Assembly (NCBI GenBank): GCA_020444415.1
Contig: JAHLLA010000003.1
Coordinates: 180,356-244,355 of the forward strand
Direction: 5' to 3'
Source: Bacteroidota bacterium
Lineage (GTDB): Bacteria; Bacteroidota; Bacteroidia; Bacteroidales; F082
Length of the DNA: 64,000 nt
Under the pieces are notes generated by a model, which was not told the origin of the DNA, did no database searches, and saw only the letters and a program-made list of their open reading frames with translations. Below are positions 17,526 through 26,716 of the stretch, piece by piece; position 1 is the first letter of the stretch, and every line of letters starts with the position of its first letter. The position numbers and the translations under genes are program-made.

Positions 17526-19448
17526 TTATTCAGTCTTTAAGGTTATATGAAAATGTGGGGAAGTGTCATCACATGAATACGATTCCAGGGTGTATGTATT
17601 TGTTACTACTGATCCCTGTTTGTGAAATTGTTCGTGATAGACATCTGTTATATGATTTGTATTACAAAAATCATTGAAATTCAAACTAAAATAGCCATCT
17701 GTAGCAGTCCAATTCGAAGCGTTTATTTCATTGATGCTGATATCTATGAATTCATAATCATCGGGATCGGGACCGCTGGGATTACTCAATTCGGCATGAA
17801 TAGTACCATCAACAATTTTATTTGCTTGTTCATCAAAGTGCAATGTAATTGAGCCAACTCTTGTCCATCCATTATCATCAGTCATATTCCAGCTTGAGGT
17901 AAATGTACCATTTTGATAAACACCTGGTTTCAATCCATCCCCATCGCTATCATAGATCCAATCAACGCTCCAATCATTATAAACAGTTGTACCCTCAGGT
18001 TGATAAACACATTTTATTACTGCTTTTAGTGCACTTAACTTAAATGCAACTGAGTTCCATGTTGGAGTAATACTCCCAATTACCGCAGTTAACGTTTCCT
18101 TTCCTATTTTTTCACCTGTCGATCTATTGTTAACTGTTACAGTCAATTCATATATGCCGCTTTGAGTCCAGGTGGCTTCTACTTCATTATCCGTGGTAGT
18201 AAATGGCTCGCTTCCATCTCCAATATCCCAAACATATTCAAGATCTGTAAAAGGTGAAATGACTTTACATTTAAAGGGGTAAGCTACATTGGGCAACCCG
18301 TTAACAAGAATCGGGGCCCCATCTTCTGAAAGCGGGATGAGTTCGATCTTTTTATCCCATAACTTGAGTGAAGGGTCACCGGAATATAAAATATGGACTG
18401 TTCTTTCATCTATATCATCCCAATATGATTTTTCTAAGTCTGTATTGGTCATCCAGTCTTGCGTTTCAAATGGTCGATTTATACTTGTGTCACTCAATTT
18501 ATCAATCAAATCCACAGACCATTCTGCGTTACGGGACGTAAAAACTGACCAGTCAAAACCAAAATATGTTCCCTGAGCGCAGGATTCAACAATATCGGGC
18601 CAATTACCAAGGAAACTGTAGCAGAAACCACCATAAATTAATACAGTATCCTGGCTAAAATCGTTATGATTTTCAATAAAGTTTTTTGAAATAAAATATT
18701 TATTATGACCATGGGATTCCACTATCATAACATTGCCGTTGTTCAAATCCTCCCGGTATTTGGCAGAAGTGCTGTTGCTTACCGTTTCACCTGTTAGCAT
18801 ATAAACATCTATGATGCTATCTTTTTTAGGCCAGGCATATCCATGAGAATAGAATTGAATGATTCCATAATCAGTTAAATCCGCGTATATATCAAGTGTA
18901 CATACATCATTTCTACCATTAAGACCCTGAATGTCGACGCGTGGAAGGTTTATTACTTGATTATTAATTATATAGTTTGTCCAACCAGCCCTTTCATAAT
19001 AGTGAGGATTAAGGGTAAGCATCTGGCGCTTGTTCACAAGTGACTTTAAGCCATTATTATTACTAATTTGTGAATTGTTTGTTGAAGTATTGGAGCTTTC
19101 CCCAAAACTTTCCCCGTCTTCTGGATTAAGGAATAATGCGCCCCGCATACCATTGGCATATTGAACTGAAATCCCCTGGCTGCTGATAATGGCTGTTGAA
19201 ACGGCAGGATCATTGACGAATTCCTGCCGTGCCAGCTCAATAGCATCCAGCGAGTCCATAATTAAAAACCAACTATCAAGTTGGGAGCTTACATCGTCCT
19301 GCAGATTAAGAACATGGTCATATGCCTGCTGCTCTTCGTCACTAAAAGTGGGTACTTCTTCGTCATCTTTTTTACAGGCTGTTAAAACTGATGAAATAGC
19401 AAGCACGCAAATTAGTAAAAGGTTAAAAATGTTTCTTGTGTGTATCAT
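17526..19448 (-). CDS. Lipoprotein with PKD domain and possible clan CD cysteine-protease fold
   Basis: 640 residues. A lipoprotein signal peptide ends at Cys25 (VLTAC). A central domain (about 150-370) has two HG motifs (H202-G203 in FYSHGYAW; H246-G247 in IVESHGHNKY) and then LIYGGFCYS with C276; H246 to C276 spans 30 residues, close to the spacing in gingipain-like peptidases, and a GDPSL motif (about 358) matches the GDPAL seen after the catalytic region of the PorU proteins in this window. A PKD domain follows at about 400-460 (VWDIGDGSEP, then ELTVTVNN), then a beta-rich tail. The peptidase idea is inference. An AATGAC-N8-GTCATT inverted repeat lies 95 bp upstream, shared with two neighbouring genes. 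Confidence 0.6.
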   Translation of the reverse strand: MIHTRNIFNLLLICVLAISSVLTACKKDDEEVPTFSDEEQQAYDHVLNLQDDVSSQLDSWFLIMDSLDAIELARQEFVNDPAVSTAIISSQGISVQYANGMRGALFLNPEDGESFGESSNTSTNNSQISNNNGLKSLVNKRQMLTLNPHYYERAGWTNYIINNQVINLPRVDIQGLNGRNDVCTLDIYADLTDYGIIQFYSHGYAWPKKDSIIDVYMLTGETVSNSTSAKYREDLNNGNVMIVESHGHNKYFISKNFIENHNDFSQDTVLIYGGFCYSFLGNWPDIVESCAQGTYFGFDWSVFTSRNAEWSVDLIDKLSDTSINRPFETQDWMTNTDLEKSYWDDIDERTVHILYSGDPSLKLWDKKIELIPLSEDGAPILVNGLPNVAYPFKCKVISPFTDLEYVWDIGDGSEPFTTTDNEVEATWTQSGIYELTVTVNNRSTGEKIGKETLTAVIGSITPTWNSVAFKLSALKAVIKCVYQPEGTTVYNDWSVDWIYDSDGDGLKPGVYQNGTFTSSWNMTDDNGWTRVGSITLHFDEQANKIVDGTIHAELSNPSGPDPDDYEFIDISINEINASNWTATDGYFSLNFNDFCNTNHITDVYHEQFHKQGSVVTNTYTLESYSCDDTSPHFHITLKTE

Positions 19449-19543
19449 GTTTCCCTTGGTTTAGTTTAAAATATATATAGAAATACCATGTCCAATGCAA
19501 ATTGCACTACTCAGCAAAACTAAAGGGCATAACTGAAAGATTC

Positions 19544-19563
19544 AATGACGTACTTGAGTCATT
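19544..19563. promoter_or_regulatory. Inverted-repeat operator candidate, copy 1
   Basis: AATGAC-N8-GTCATT, a perfect 6+6 inverted repeat 95 bp upstream of the PKD lipoprotein start. It is continued on the plus strand by TTTAAAA, exactly as in copy 2. Probable site for the LuxR-type regulator encoded nearby (inference). Confidence 0.5.
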
Positions 19564-19604
19564 TTTAAAACTAACTATAAAAAGAAAATAATTGTATTTG
19601 TTGT

Positions 19605-20156
19605 TTAGTAACCAGTGCATCCTGTTAAATATGCATCTTCGGAGTACTCATTATAGGCAATAGATATCGAACAACTAATGTTCGCATTATCCTCAAGTAT
19701 GTCACCGACATATTCAACAAAAATACCATAGGAGCTTCCTTCAGGAGTGCTTTTATCGATCGCTTCGTTAATCAGAATTTTCCAGACATGGTATCCGTCA
19801 TTATCTACAAAAGTAGTTTCCATGCCCTGGTTAGTAGGGAACCAACCAAATAATGATTGAAACTCGTAATAGAGAGGTGGGCGCTCTCCACTTTCAGTCG
19901 CTTTGTCGTCATTGGCCCATCTGAACGATAATTCCATTGACGCATGGCAAGCAGCATCTGCATTTAGTGCTCCACTCTGATCATAAGTGGAATACTCATC
20001 TTCCGGGATTGTTGGCCCAACAATAAGTGTCTTCTTAGCTACGTTAATTCCTTCACAATCACAACCAGTTTTTGTTTCCGGTTTGCCGCAAGAGCTATTA
20101 AGAAAAATAAAAAAAAGAAAGGTTAAAGAAAATAAAAGTAGGTAAAGCTTTTTCAT
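19605..20156 (-). CDS. Lipoprotein of unknown function
   Basis: 183 residues from the ATG at 20154-20156, where a lipoprotein signal peptide starts (KKLYLLLFSLTFLFFIF, lipobox LNSSC with the lipidated Cys). The frame is open further upstream but those residues are not signal-like. The mature part has paired cysteines (CDCEG at the start, then single Cys including one in TGCTGY at the end) suggesting disulfides, and mixed beta content. I do not recognise a family. It lies between the PKD lipoprotein and the response regulator, on the same strand, and has its own AATGAC-N8-GTCATT inverted repeat 122 bp upstream, so co-regulation with its neighbours is likely. Confidence 0.7.
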   Translation of the reverse strand: MKKLYLLLFSLTFLFFIFLNSSCGKPETKTGCDCEGINVAKKTLIVGPTIPEDEYSTYDQSGALNADAACHASMELSFRWANDDKATESGERPPLYYEFQSLFGWFPTNQGMETTFVDNDGYHVWKILINEAIDKSTPEGSSYGIFVEYVGDILEDNANISCSISIAYNEYSEDAYLTGCTGY

Positions 20157-20278
20157 AATATTAAGTTTATAGCTTATAAAAAATTTGAATTCTATAATCC
20201 TGGTTTCTAATTGCATTCAAGTATGCTAATAGCAACTAAATCGATTAATCAAAAATAAAATCTAGTATGAAAGGATGC

Positions 20279-20298
20279 AATGACACATTTGTGTCATT
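20279..20298. promoter_or_regulatory. Inverted-repeat operator candidate, copy 2
   Basis: AATGAC-N8-GTCATT, 122 bp upstream of the lipoprotein start at 20156. The inner bases also pair partly, giving AATGACAC-ATTT-GTGTCATT, an 8+8 perfect palindrome. Followed by TTTAAAA as in copy 1. Confidence 0.55.
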
Positions 20299-20315
20299 TT
20301 TAAAATAGTAGAGGA

Positions 20316-20945
20316 CTAAACCAATCCTTCGCGAATTGCTTTAACAACAGCCTGTGATTTGGTATGCACCTGCAGTTTCTCGTAGATGTGGCGGATGTGG
20401 TTGCGCACGGTCTGGATACTGATGAACAATTTATCGGCAATGGCTTGATTGTCGAATCCTTCCACCAGCAGGTTCAATATCTCGATTTCCCGCTGTGTGA
20501 GCTGAAAAACGTCATTTTTTACAGGGACATGTTTTTTAAAAAGTCCAAGCACTTTTTTAGCAATACTGGGTGTCATTGGGCTGCCGCCCTCGAGGCAATC
20601 TTTGAGCGAAGAAAGCAATAGCGGCGGAGCGGTCTTCTTCAACAAGTATCCATCGGCACCAGCCAATATAGCATTTATCACGTTATCGTCATCGTCAAAA
20701 ATGGTCAGCATGATAATTTTTATATCTGGCAGTTTTTCTTTGATAAGCGGAATGGCTTCAATACCTGATAGGTTTGGAAGGTTTATATCCAAAAGCAGAA
20801 CGTCCTCCTTACCAGAAAGGCCCTCAATTCCTTCTTCGGCAGTTTCAAAAGCGTCAACACATTCAAATCCTTCAGATGCACTGAGGAGATATGACAGACC
20901 CTTCCTGAAATTGTGATGGTCTTCTATGATGGAAACTTTAATCAT
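20316..20945 (-). CDS. Response regulator, NarL/LuxR type
   Basis: 209 residues. An N-terminal receiver domain (1-120) has the acidic pair at E8-D9, the phosphoacceptor Asp53 in LLLDINLP, the Thr in MLTIF and the Lys in LLKKTAPP. A LuxR-type helix-turn-helix sits at about 145-205 (LTQREIEILNLLVEGFDNQA, then SIQTVRNHIRHIYEKL). It lies 84 bp downstream of a HisKA_3-type histidine kinase, the class that normally pairs with this regulator family. An AATGAC-N8-GTCAAT repeat sits 46 bp before its own start, so autoregulation is likely. Confidence 0.93.
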   Translation of the reverse strand: MIKVSIIEDHHNFRKGLSYLLSASEGFECVDAFETAEEGIEGLSGKEDVLLLDINLPNLSGIEAIPLIKEKLPDIKIIMLTIFDDDDNVINAILAGADGYLLKKTAPPLLLSSLKDCLEGGSPMTPSIAKKVLGLFKKHVPVKNDVFQLTQREIEILNLLVEGFDNQAIADKLFISIQTVRNHIRHIYEKLQVHTKSQAVVKAIREGLV

Positions 20946-20991
20946 TGAAAATCAATAATTGGTAAAACTCAAAATTTATTCCTGTTTATAC

Positions 20992-21011
20992 AATGACCTG
21001 TTTGTGTCAAT
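20992..21011. promoter_or_regulatory. Inverted-repeat operator candidate, copy 3
   Basis: AATGAC-N8-GTCAAT, one mismatch from copies 1 and 2, in the 84-bp gap between the histidine kinase stop and the response regulator start, 46 bp from the start. Confidence 0.45.
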
Positions 21012-21029
21012 TTGGTTAACTGCATCTTC

Positions 21030-24000
21030 TTAATCGGGTTTGAAAAAAATGTCAATTTCAGTTCCATGCAATTGTACTGATCTTATTTGAAAGCGGGCTT
21101 TTATTTCTTCGGCCCTGATGCGCATATTGGTTATTCCATGTCCTTTACTTTTCAATGCCGAGATATCGAACCCTATGCCATTATCCTTAATAGAAAGATG
21201 AATTTCCGAACTTCGTTCTTTAATATTGATCTCTACTTTTAGTGCATCCGCATATTTTAGTACATTATTGAGTGCTTCTTTGATGATCAGATACATATTT
21301 TGTTTGACTTTATAGTTCAGCATAATATTCTCCATATCCATTTTAGACCTGACATTTAACATGGTTCCTTCTTCAATAAAAAGTGTAACAAAGTTTTTAT
21401 TTATTCTTAAAATCAGGTTGTCGAGCGATTCCGGTTTTGGATTAACAGCCCATACCATATCTGTTATTGCTGTTGCAGTCTCATTTACAAGCTCAGAAGT
21501 TTTATCCAGTAATTGATTTAATTTATCCCCATTGTTTTTTAAATTATACCTGATTAAAGTAAGATAAATGCCGATTGTGCTGACTGTAGAACCGAGATCG
21601 TCATGCAAATCCCGCGACAATTTCTTCTGCGTTTGCTCCTGTTCTGCAATAGCTGCTTTTTTTATTCTGCTTCTCTCGAAATATAGGTACAAAAGTGTGA
21701 TTAGAATAAGAACGCTTAGAACAGGCAGGATTGTAGAAAGCCAAATATTCCGATACTCAAAATAATTAAACTGGGAATAGAAAATAAATAAAATAAGTAT
21801 GATATATATAATGCTATAATATATTGGCCATTTGTATCTTTTTGAACCATATATCATTGTGATGACTATTATTACGATCACACATATCCATGTGATTAAT
21901 CTGAGTAAGTTGTGCGGATCTTTAAAATATAGAATTATATGTTGGGTGGTTATTGAAAGCATTTTTCTGAAACCAGTTTCATCATCCACGGCGATTGAAC
22001 TTCCTGTTTTAACATGCTTTATTATCTTTATCTCCCCCATGGGAAAAACAACTTTGATATCAACGAAATCCTGACTGCGCACAGGTATTGGCAAGAAGCG
22101 TTGATTCATTGAGGCATAACCACTACCACCTGTTATTTCAGTATAATATAAAAGTTGAGCAGTCTCGCCTTTTATATTTTCTTTGAAAACATATATTTTA
22201 GTTCCGATGCCGCTTTTATTGTTCTTGATACTTTTTATTTCTACTTTGATAAATTGCTCGTCATTCTGGCTGTTCAGCAATATAGCGCTGCTTTCACCAA
22301 CATAATTGGCCACATATAAATCAATGGCTCCATTGTTATCAAAATCACATGCTGCTGATCCAGTACTATATCCTTCAATTCCAGCCCCATATTCTAAGGT
22401 GTTGTCAACAAACCTCTTACCCTCAATGTTTTTGTAAAATACATTCCTGCCCACGTTAGAAACGTAAATATCTTTATACCCGTCGCCATTGAAATCAATG
22501 ATAACCGTTCCATACGATTTAAGCGTATCAATTCCTAACATGGAGGCTGAATTGTCGGTGAACATGCCTTGACCATTGTTGATATAAATTCTGTTGGACG
22601 TTTTGCGATTGGTTACAAAAAGATCGAGGTCAGCATCATTATCAATATCAGCAAATACTGCCGCGTTGCTTTTAGAATAAACTTCCCCACTAACACCTGA
22701 TGAATCCGATATATTTTTGAAAATAAGTTGCCCAGTTTCTTGTAATAAGTTTCGGTATAAAATATTCGTTGCTGACCAGTTAGCGACATATAGGTCAAGG
22801 TCGTTATCATTATCGATGTCGCCAAAACAACATCCCATCCCACCATATTTTGTCTCAAGACCTGTGATTGTAGATACTTCCTCTGAAAATATGCCTGCAC
22901 CATTGTTTAGGTATAACCGGTTGCTTGTATTTTCATTCGTAATAAAAATATCCAGGTCACCATCATTGTCTACGTCACCTGTAATCACGCAATTAGTTCT
23001 ATCATTCGTCTCTCCTGTTCCCCCGCTTATTTGCGAGTATTCAACAAAATACTCCCCCCTGATATTTTGATAAAATTTGTTTTTACCGTTGAGTACTGTC
23101 ACATATAGGTCGGGATCACCATCATTGTCAAAATCTGCGGCGCATGCACCCAGGTTCAGTTCACGGTTATATAAACTATTTATTCCACTAATTTTCCATT
23201 GTTGCGCTTTATCAATGAAACGATTATCACCTGAATTTATATACAGGTGATTAGCTTCAAATAACCCACAGGTAAATATGTCAACCAGTCCGTCTTTATT
23301 AAAATCCTCGGTAACCACTCCATATTCGTCATCAGTTTCCTTGGCAGTTGCTTCAAGAATAGTAGATATTTCAAAACCACGCCAGTTATCAACATCATTT
23401 TGTATAGGTTCTTCTGATGTATAATGCAGTATGATCCCTTTTTCTCCGGTTATCCATCCTTCGTGGTTATTTATCATCCAGATGGCTCTTAAATGCTCAG
23501 AAACATCCGACTCCATTTGTTTCCATCTGCCATTTTTGTATTGCATAATCAAACCATACATACCTATCGCTATTATTTCATCCCTGTTAATCACAAAAAA
23601 AGATGTAAGATTTTTAAGTTCAGTATAGGTTGAAAGAATGTTGAGTGAGTCGTAAATATCAATAATACCAAGGAAACTGTCGCCGAGCACATAAATCGTT
23701 TCTTCATAAAGTTTGAAGCAGACTGCTTTTTCAGTATTCTCAATTTTTGTCCATTCATCTTCAAACTTAAAAAGTCCTACTTTCGGAGCCAAAGCCCAGA
23801 TAACAGAATCCTTGTCAATTACAACGGAACTTATTATTTCATTTGTTGGTGATGGTAACCATTGCCATTGATTATTTATTAAAAGGGAAACCTCTCCAAT
23901 TCCAGCAAGAACTCCGTTTGCTGTGTCAGTAAAATACATAGCCGAAATGGTATTGGCCAGCGGATGCCATATTTTATTCCAATGCTTACCATTTATAATA

Positions 24001-24311
24001 AACAGATCTGATTCTTGATATTTCGTGATTGAAGAAATAAAAAATGATTGGGTGTCAATAGGAAATAGCAGATTAATTGATACAGGTGGCTGAAAAGGAC
24101 TGTACGACCATTTCTTATTTTTATACCTGAGTATTTTTTCGCCATATGCAATACCTGAATCATGAGAGCTAAAGATGACATCCTGCAAATGAAAACTTAC
24201 CGGGGAAGATATTCTGTACCATCGCATAGTATCATTCTCGTCGGCCTTAGCGAACCACGATAGAAACAGCAATAAAACAATTATAGTCGCAACATATATT
24301 TTTCTAATCAA
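21030..24311 (-). CDS. Histidine kinase with CRTAC1-like (FG-GAP/ASPIC-UnbV) extracytoplasmic sensor
   Basis: 1093 residues. Order: signal peptide (1-22); a BNR/Ycf48-like propeller region (about 30-300, with repeats such as MYFTDTANGVLAG and IWMINNHEGWITG); seven FG-GAP/VCBS-type blades, each with a calcium-binding-like DxDxDG motif starting near residues 336, 393, 446, 498, 555, 606 and 656, about 52-57 residues apart; an ASPIC/UnbV-like domain (about 688-775); three membrane helices (about 801-821, 829-846, 857-878); then a HisKA_3 dimerisation domain with phosphoacceptor His903 in LHDDLGS and an ATPase domain with an N box (EALNNVLKYA, about 1012) and G boxes (DNGIGF, GHGITNMRIRA). It lies just upstream of the response regulator. 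Confidence 0.88.
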   Translation of the reverse strand: MIRKIYVATIIVLLLFLSWFAKADENDTMRWYRISSPVSFHLQDVIFSSHDSGIAYGEKILRYKNKKWSYSPFQPPVSINLLFPIDTQSFFISSITKYQESDLFIINGKHWNKIWHPLANTISAMYFTDTANGVLAGIGEVSLLINNQWQWLPSPTNEIISSVVIDKDSVIWALAPKVGLFKFEDEWTKIENTEKAVCFKLYEETIYVLGDSFLGIIDIYDSLNILSTYTELKNLTSFFVINRDEIIAIGMYGLIMQYKNGRWKQMESDVSEHLRAIWMINNHEGWITGEKGIILHYTSEEPIQNDVDNWRGFEISTILEATAKETDDEYGVVTEDFNKDGLVDIFTCGLFEANHLYINSGDNRFIDKAQQWKISGINSLYNRELNLGACAADFDNDGDPDLYVTVLNGKNKFYQNIRGEYFVEYSQISGGTGETNDRTNCVITGDVDNDGDLDIFITNENTSNRLYLNNGAGIFSEEVSTITGLETKYGGMGCCFGDIDNDNDLDLYVANWSATNILYRNLLQETGQLIFKNISDSSGVSGEVYSKSNAAVFADIDNDADLDLFVTNRKTSNRIYINNGQGMFTDNSASMLGIDTLKSYGTVIIDFNGDGYKDIYVSNVGRNVFYKNIEGKRFVDNTLEYGAGIEGYSTGSAACDFDNNGAIDLYVANYVGESSAILLNSQNDEQFIKVEIKSIKNNKSGIGTKIYVFKENIKGETAQLLYYTEITGGSGYASMNQRFLPIPVRSQDFVDIKVVFPMGEIKIIKHVKTGSSIAVDDETGFRKMLSITTQHIILYFKDPHNLLRLITWICVIVIIVITMIYGSKRYKWPIYYSIIYIILILFIFYSQFNYFEYRNIWLSTILPVLSVLILITLLYLYFERSRIKKAAIAEQEQTQKKLSRDLHDDLGSTVSTIGIYLTLIRYNLKNNGDKLNQLLDKTSELVNETATAITDMVWAVNPKPESLDNLILRINKNFVTLFIEEGTMLNVRSKMDMENIMLNYKVKQNMYLIIKEALNNVLKYADALKVEINIKERSSEIHLSIKDNGIGFDISALKSKGHGITNMRIRAEEIKARFQIRSVQLHGTEIDIFFKPD

Positions 24312-24484
24312 ACCGCTGATTATCTTAGAGTTCCCCTGCTAATTGAATTCAGAATATGTGTATTAATTCTGTTTTTTCAAATATACGGAAAAGCCGTCAC
24401 ACAAGAAGGAATGAGAAATCTGTGTTTTATTAGTGGATTTATTGCGCCAATCGAAGATATATGGTTTAATGTATTGTCAGGGAT

Positions 24485-24522
24485 AAAAAAAAGCCCACCA
24501 AATGTAACATTCAGGCAGGCTT
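24485..24522 (-). terminator. Terminator of the C1B peptidase gene
   Basis: On the minus strand a 9-bp stem (AAGCCTGCC/GGTGGGCTT, two G-T pairs) with a 20-nt loop is followed by a run of T. It lies 24 bp past the peptidase stop. Confidence 0.8.
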
Positions 24523-24546
24523 GAGATCTTTATGAATTAAAACGTA

Positions 24547-25749
24547 TTATTTCAGATTATTCATAATCTTATCCGGTATCGCATCCTTATGCACGGCAAT
24601 TCCAATGGTTTGCAATTTCACATAGGCTTCAGATGCATAAAAATAGCCTTCATAAATATGGCCATCCGTTCCCCATGAGTTTTTTACTTTGTAGTATTTG
24701 TTGCCATTCTGGTCGGTGGCAGTTCCAACTAATAGCATCCCGTGGTCGTCAGTTACCAAATAGTTATCATAATGTTCCTGCCTCATTTCAGGAGTGATTT
24801 CTTTTTCCTTCACAGGGGCATCAAAGCTATACAAGGATTCTTTTCTCTCTTTTTCTGTCAATGCTTCCCATTTTTCTTTTTCGGTACCTGAAAGGTCTGG
24901 TTTGTCTTCATCAGGGATGATGGCAACGCCTTTTTTCCATGAGAATCCTTTGTCGCTAACATCGGCACCCCAGTTTACAGTATAACCGTTTTCGAGCGCA
25001 TTATCAATAATGGCCATCATTTCGTCCAGTTGAACATTCCATATTGGAGACCATAGCCAGTTATCAGGAATCTCCATCACAAATTCTTCGTAATAGGGGC
25101 GATGCGAATAAGAAGTAATTTCTAAGTAATCACCGGTATTGAAACCTGTCATTTCGGCAAAACTCTTTGGTGAGTATTCTTTGCCTTCGTAAGTGAATTT
25201 CTCAGGGATCTCACCCAAGTAGGTGTCAAGCACCGCTTCGAATCCATCATGCCACACGGGCGACAATTTCTTGTTCTTGTTCTTAATGATTGCATCCACG
25301 TATGAACTGAGTAACTCGTCCAATTCGCCATGCGTGTGCTTCTCTTCGCCATAGTTAAGACCCGAATAGGTATCTTCCGGTATCATACCATATTCATCAA
25401 TCACACGGAATACGTCAGTTACTTCGGCACCTCCGCCAAAATTTAATTTGCCTTGCATGCGAACATATTTTTTTGCCCTGTCAGAATAGGTGTAATAGAC
25501 GCAAAACATTTCCGAGAGATCATATTCCTTATCGGTCAGCCGCATCAATTCAGCTTCAACAAATGCAATGCCGGAGAAACTCCAGCAAGTTCCCGAGCGA
25601 TACTGGTTTTTGACCGATGTATGGGGCACGTTCACTACTTCCGTGAATACATAACCTTCTTTTTCTTTTTTGTCTTCTTCCTGGGCAACAGCCACCTGGC
25701 TGATGAACAGCAGAGCGACCATCAACCACGACATGTTTTTTAAATTCAT
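24547..25749 (-). CDS. Exported C1B-family cysteine peptidase (bleomycin hydrolase/PepC-like)
   Basis: Papain-clan aminopeptidase of 400 residues from the ATG at 25747-25749. A signal peptide is present (SWLMVALLFISQVAVAQ). The active-site Cys is in YRSGTCWSFS with the preceding Gln of the oxyanion hole in NQYRSG; the His is in DDHGMLLVG and the Asn in VKNSWG. This order and the insertions between them fit bleomycin hydrolase-type C1B enzymes, which in Bacteroidota are commonly exported, unlike the cytoplasmic forms elsewhere. An upstream ATG in frame (25812) adds non-signal residues and lies beyond the TACATTTG element at 25791-25798, so it was rejected. Confidence 0.88.
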   Translation of the reverse strand: MNLKNMSWLMVALLFISQVAVAQEEDKKEKEGYVFTEVVNVPHTSVKNQYRSGTCWSFSGIAFVEAELMRLTDKEYDLSEMFCVYYTYSDRAKKYVRMQGKLNFGGGAEVTDVFRVIDEYGMIPEDTYSGLNYGEEKHTHGELDELLSSYVDAIIKNKNKKLSPVWHDGFEAVLDTYLGEIPEKFTYEGKEYSPKSFAEMTGFNTGDYLEITSYSHRPYYEEFVMEIPDNWLWSPIWNVQLDEMMAIIDNALENGYTVNWGADVSDKGFSWKKGVAIIPDEDKPDLSGTEKEKWEALTEKERKESLYSFDAPVKEKEITPEMRQEHYDNYLVTDDHGMLLVGTATDQNGNKYYKVKNSWGTDGHIYEGYFYASEAYVKLQTIGIAVHKDAIPDKIMNNLK

Positions 25750-26185
25750 TTTGTGTTTTTTAAAGATTTGCATTAACAATTTCAGAATCACAAATGTAAA
25801 GAAATGACCCATGACAAAGATGGGTTTCCGGTTGAAATAATATAGGAAGAAGGTTAATATGTATTCATTCTAAATATATAACTGGCAAAAAACCACGTTT
25901 TAATAAAAAAAAATAGTGGTTTTCAGGGAGTTATTTTTAAAATAGAATTTGTAACTTAGCAGCTACCCGGATATAAAGTATCGTTCTTCTTAAAGCAATG
26001 GCAATTTTATTTGATGAGAGTGCCGGTTTTATAACATTAGTTCACGTTTATTTAACAAACCCAAGCGTTAATTGATTCATCCCGAACGTATATTTATCTA
26101 TTTCATAATTGCTTTTTTTAGAACGTAAATTGCATAGAATTAAATCCTTATTAAGGATGTACTCATAAACTAAATAAAACCTGCT
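25750..26185. other. Intergenic region between divergent genes
   Basis: 436 bp with no gene. It holds a TACATTTG -7 element on the minus strand (25791-25798) for the C1B peptidase, and an AAAACCAC/GTGGTTTT inverted repeat (25889-25896 and 25916-25923) enclosing an A-rich loop. The rest is AT-rich with nothing further recognisable. Confidence 0.5.
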
Positions 26186-26716
26186 ATGAAAACTACCCTT
26201 ATTTGTTTATTCCAGTCTTTATTCCTACTAACCCTTTCTCTTTGTGCATTGTCACAAGAATTTTATGCGTTGAATGAACCGTTAAAAACACTGGATGGTT
26301 CATTAATAGAAATGAGTGATGCGCTTACATCCACCCAGGGCACCATTCTCATTTTTTGGGAAACCAATAACAAACAATGTTGTAATAACCTTGAAAACCT
26401 GCAGGAATCGTGGGTTGAAGAGTTGAAAAAATTGGACATTGAACTGATTGCCATCTGTATGAACTGCCCCGGTAATTGGAGCAGGGTAAAACCCCTGGTA
26501 GCCGGAAAAGGGTGGGATTTCGATGTGTATATTGATATAAATGGACATCTGAAAAGAACATTGGGAATCACAACCGTACCCTATACTATATTATTAGATG
26601 GTGATAAAAATATCAGGTGCCGCTATCCCGGTTATTGTTCCGGTGATGAAGTACAGATTTGCAATAAGATCAAACATTGCCTGGAAAATGATGGAGACCT
26701 GGCTTCATTGAAATAA
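26186..26716 (+). CDS. Exported thioredoxin-fold (TlpA/AhpC-like) protein lacking the first active-site Cys
   Basis: 176 residues with a signal peptide (1-24). The thioredoxin-like fold is shown by IFWETNN at the site where TlpA proteins have FWASWCPPC, and by the cis-Pro loop TTVPYTILLDGD (about 129-140). Aligned to the usual motif, the first Cys is Asn62 and only Cys65 of the CxxC pair remains, followed at once by Cys66. A separate CMNC pair is at 91-94. The protein may be a single-Cys peroxidase- or isomerase-like enzyme, or use a different disulfide. It precedes the esterase gene on the same strand by about 170 bp. Confidence 0.75.
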   Translation: MKTTLICLFQSLFLLTLSLCALSQEFYALNEPLKTLDGSLIEMSDALTSTQGTILIFWETNNKQCCNNLENLQESWVEELKKLDIELIAICMNCPGNWSRVKPLVAGKGWDFDVYIDINGHLKRTLGITTVPYTILLDGDKNIRCRYPGYCSGDEVQICNKIKHCLENDGDLASLK

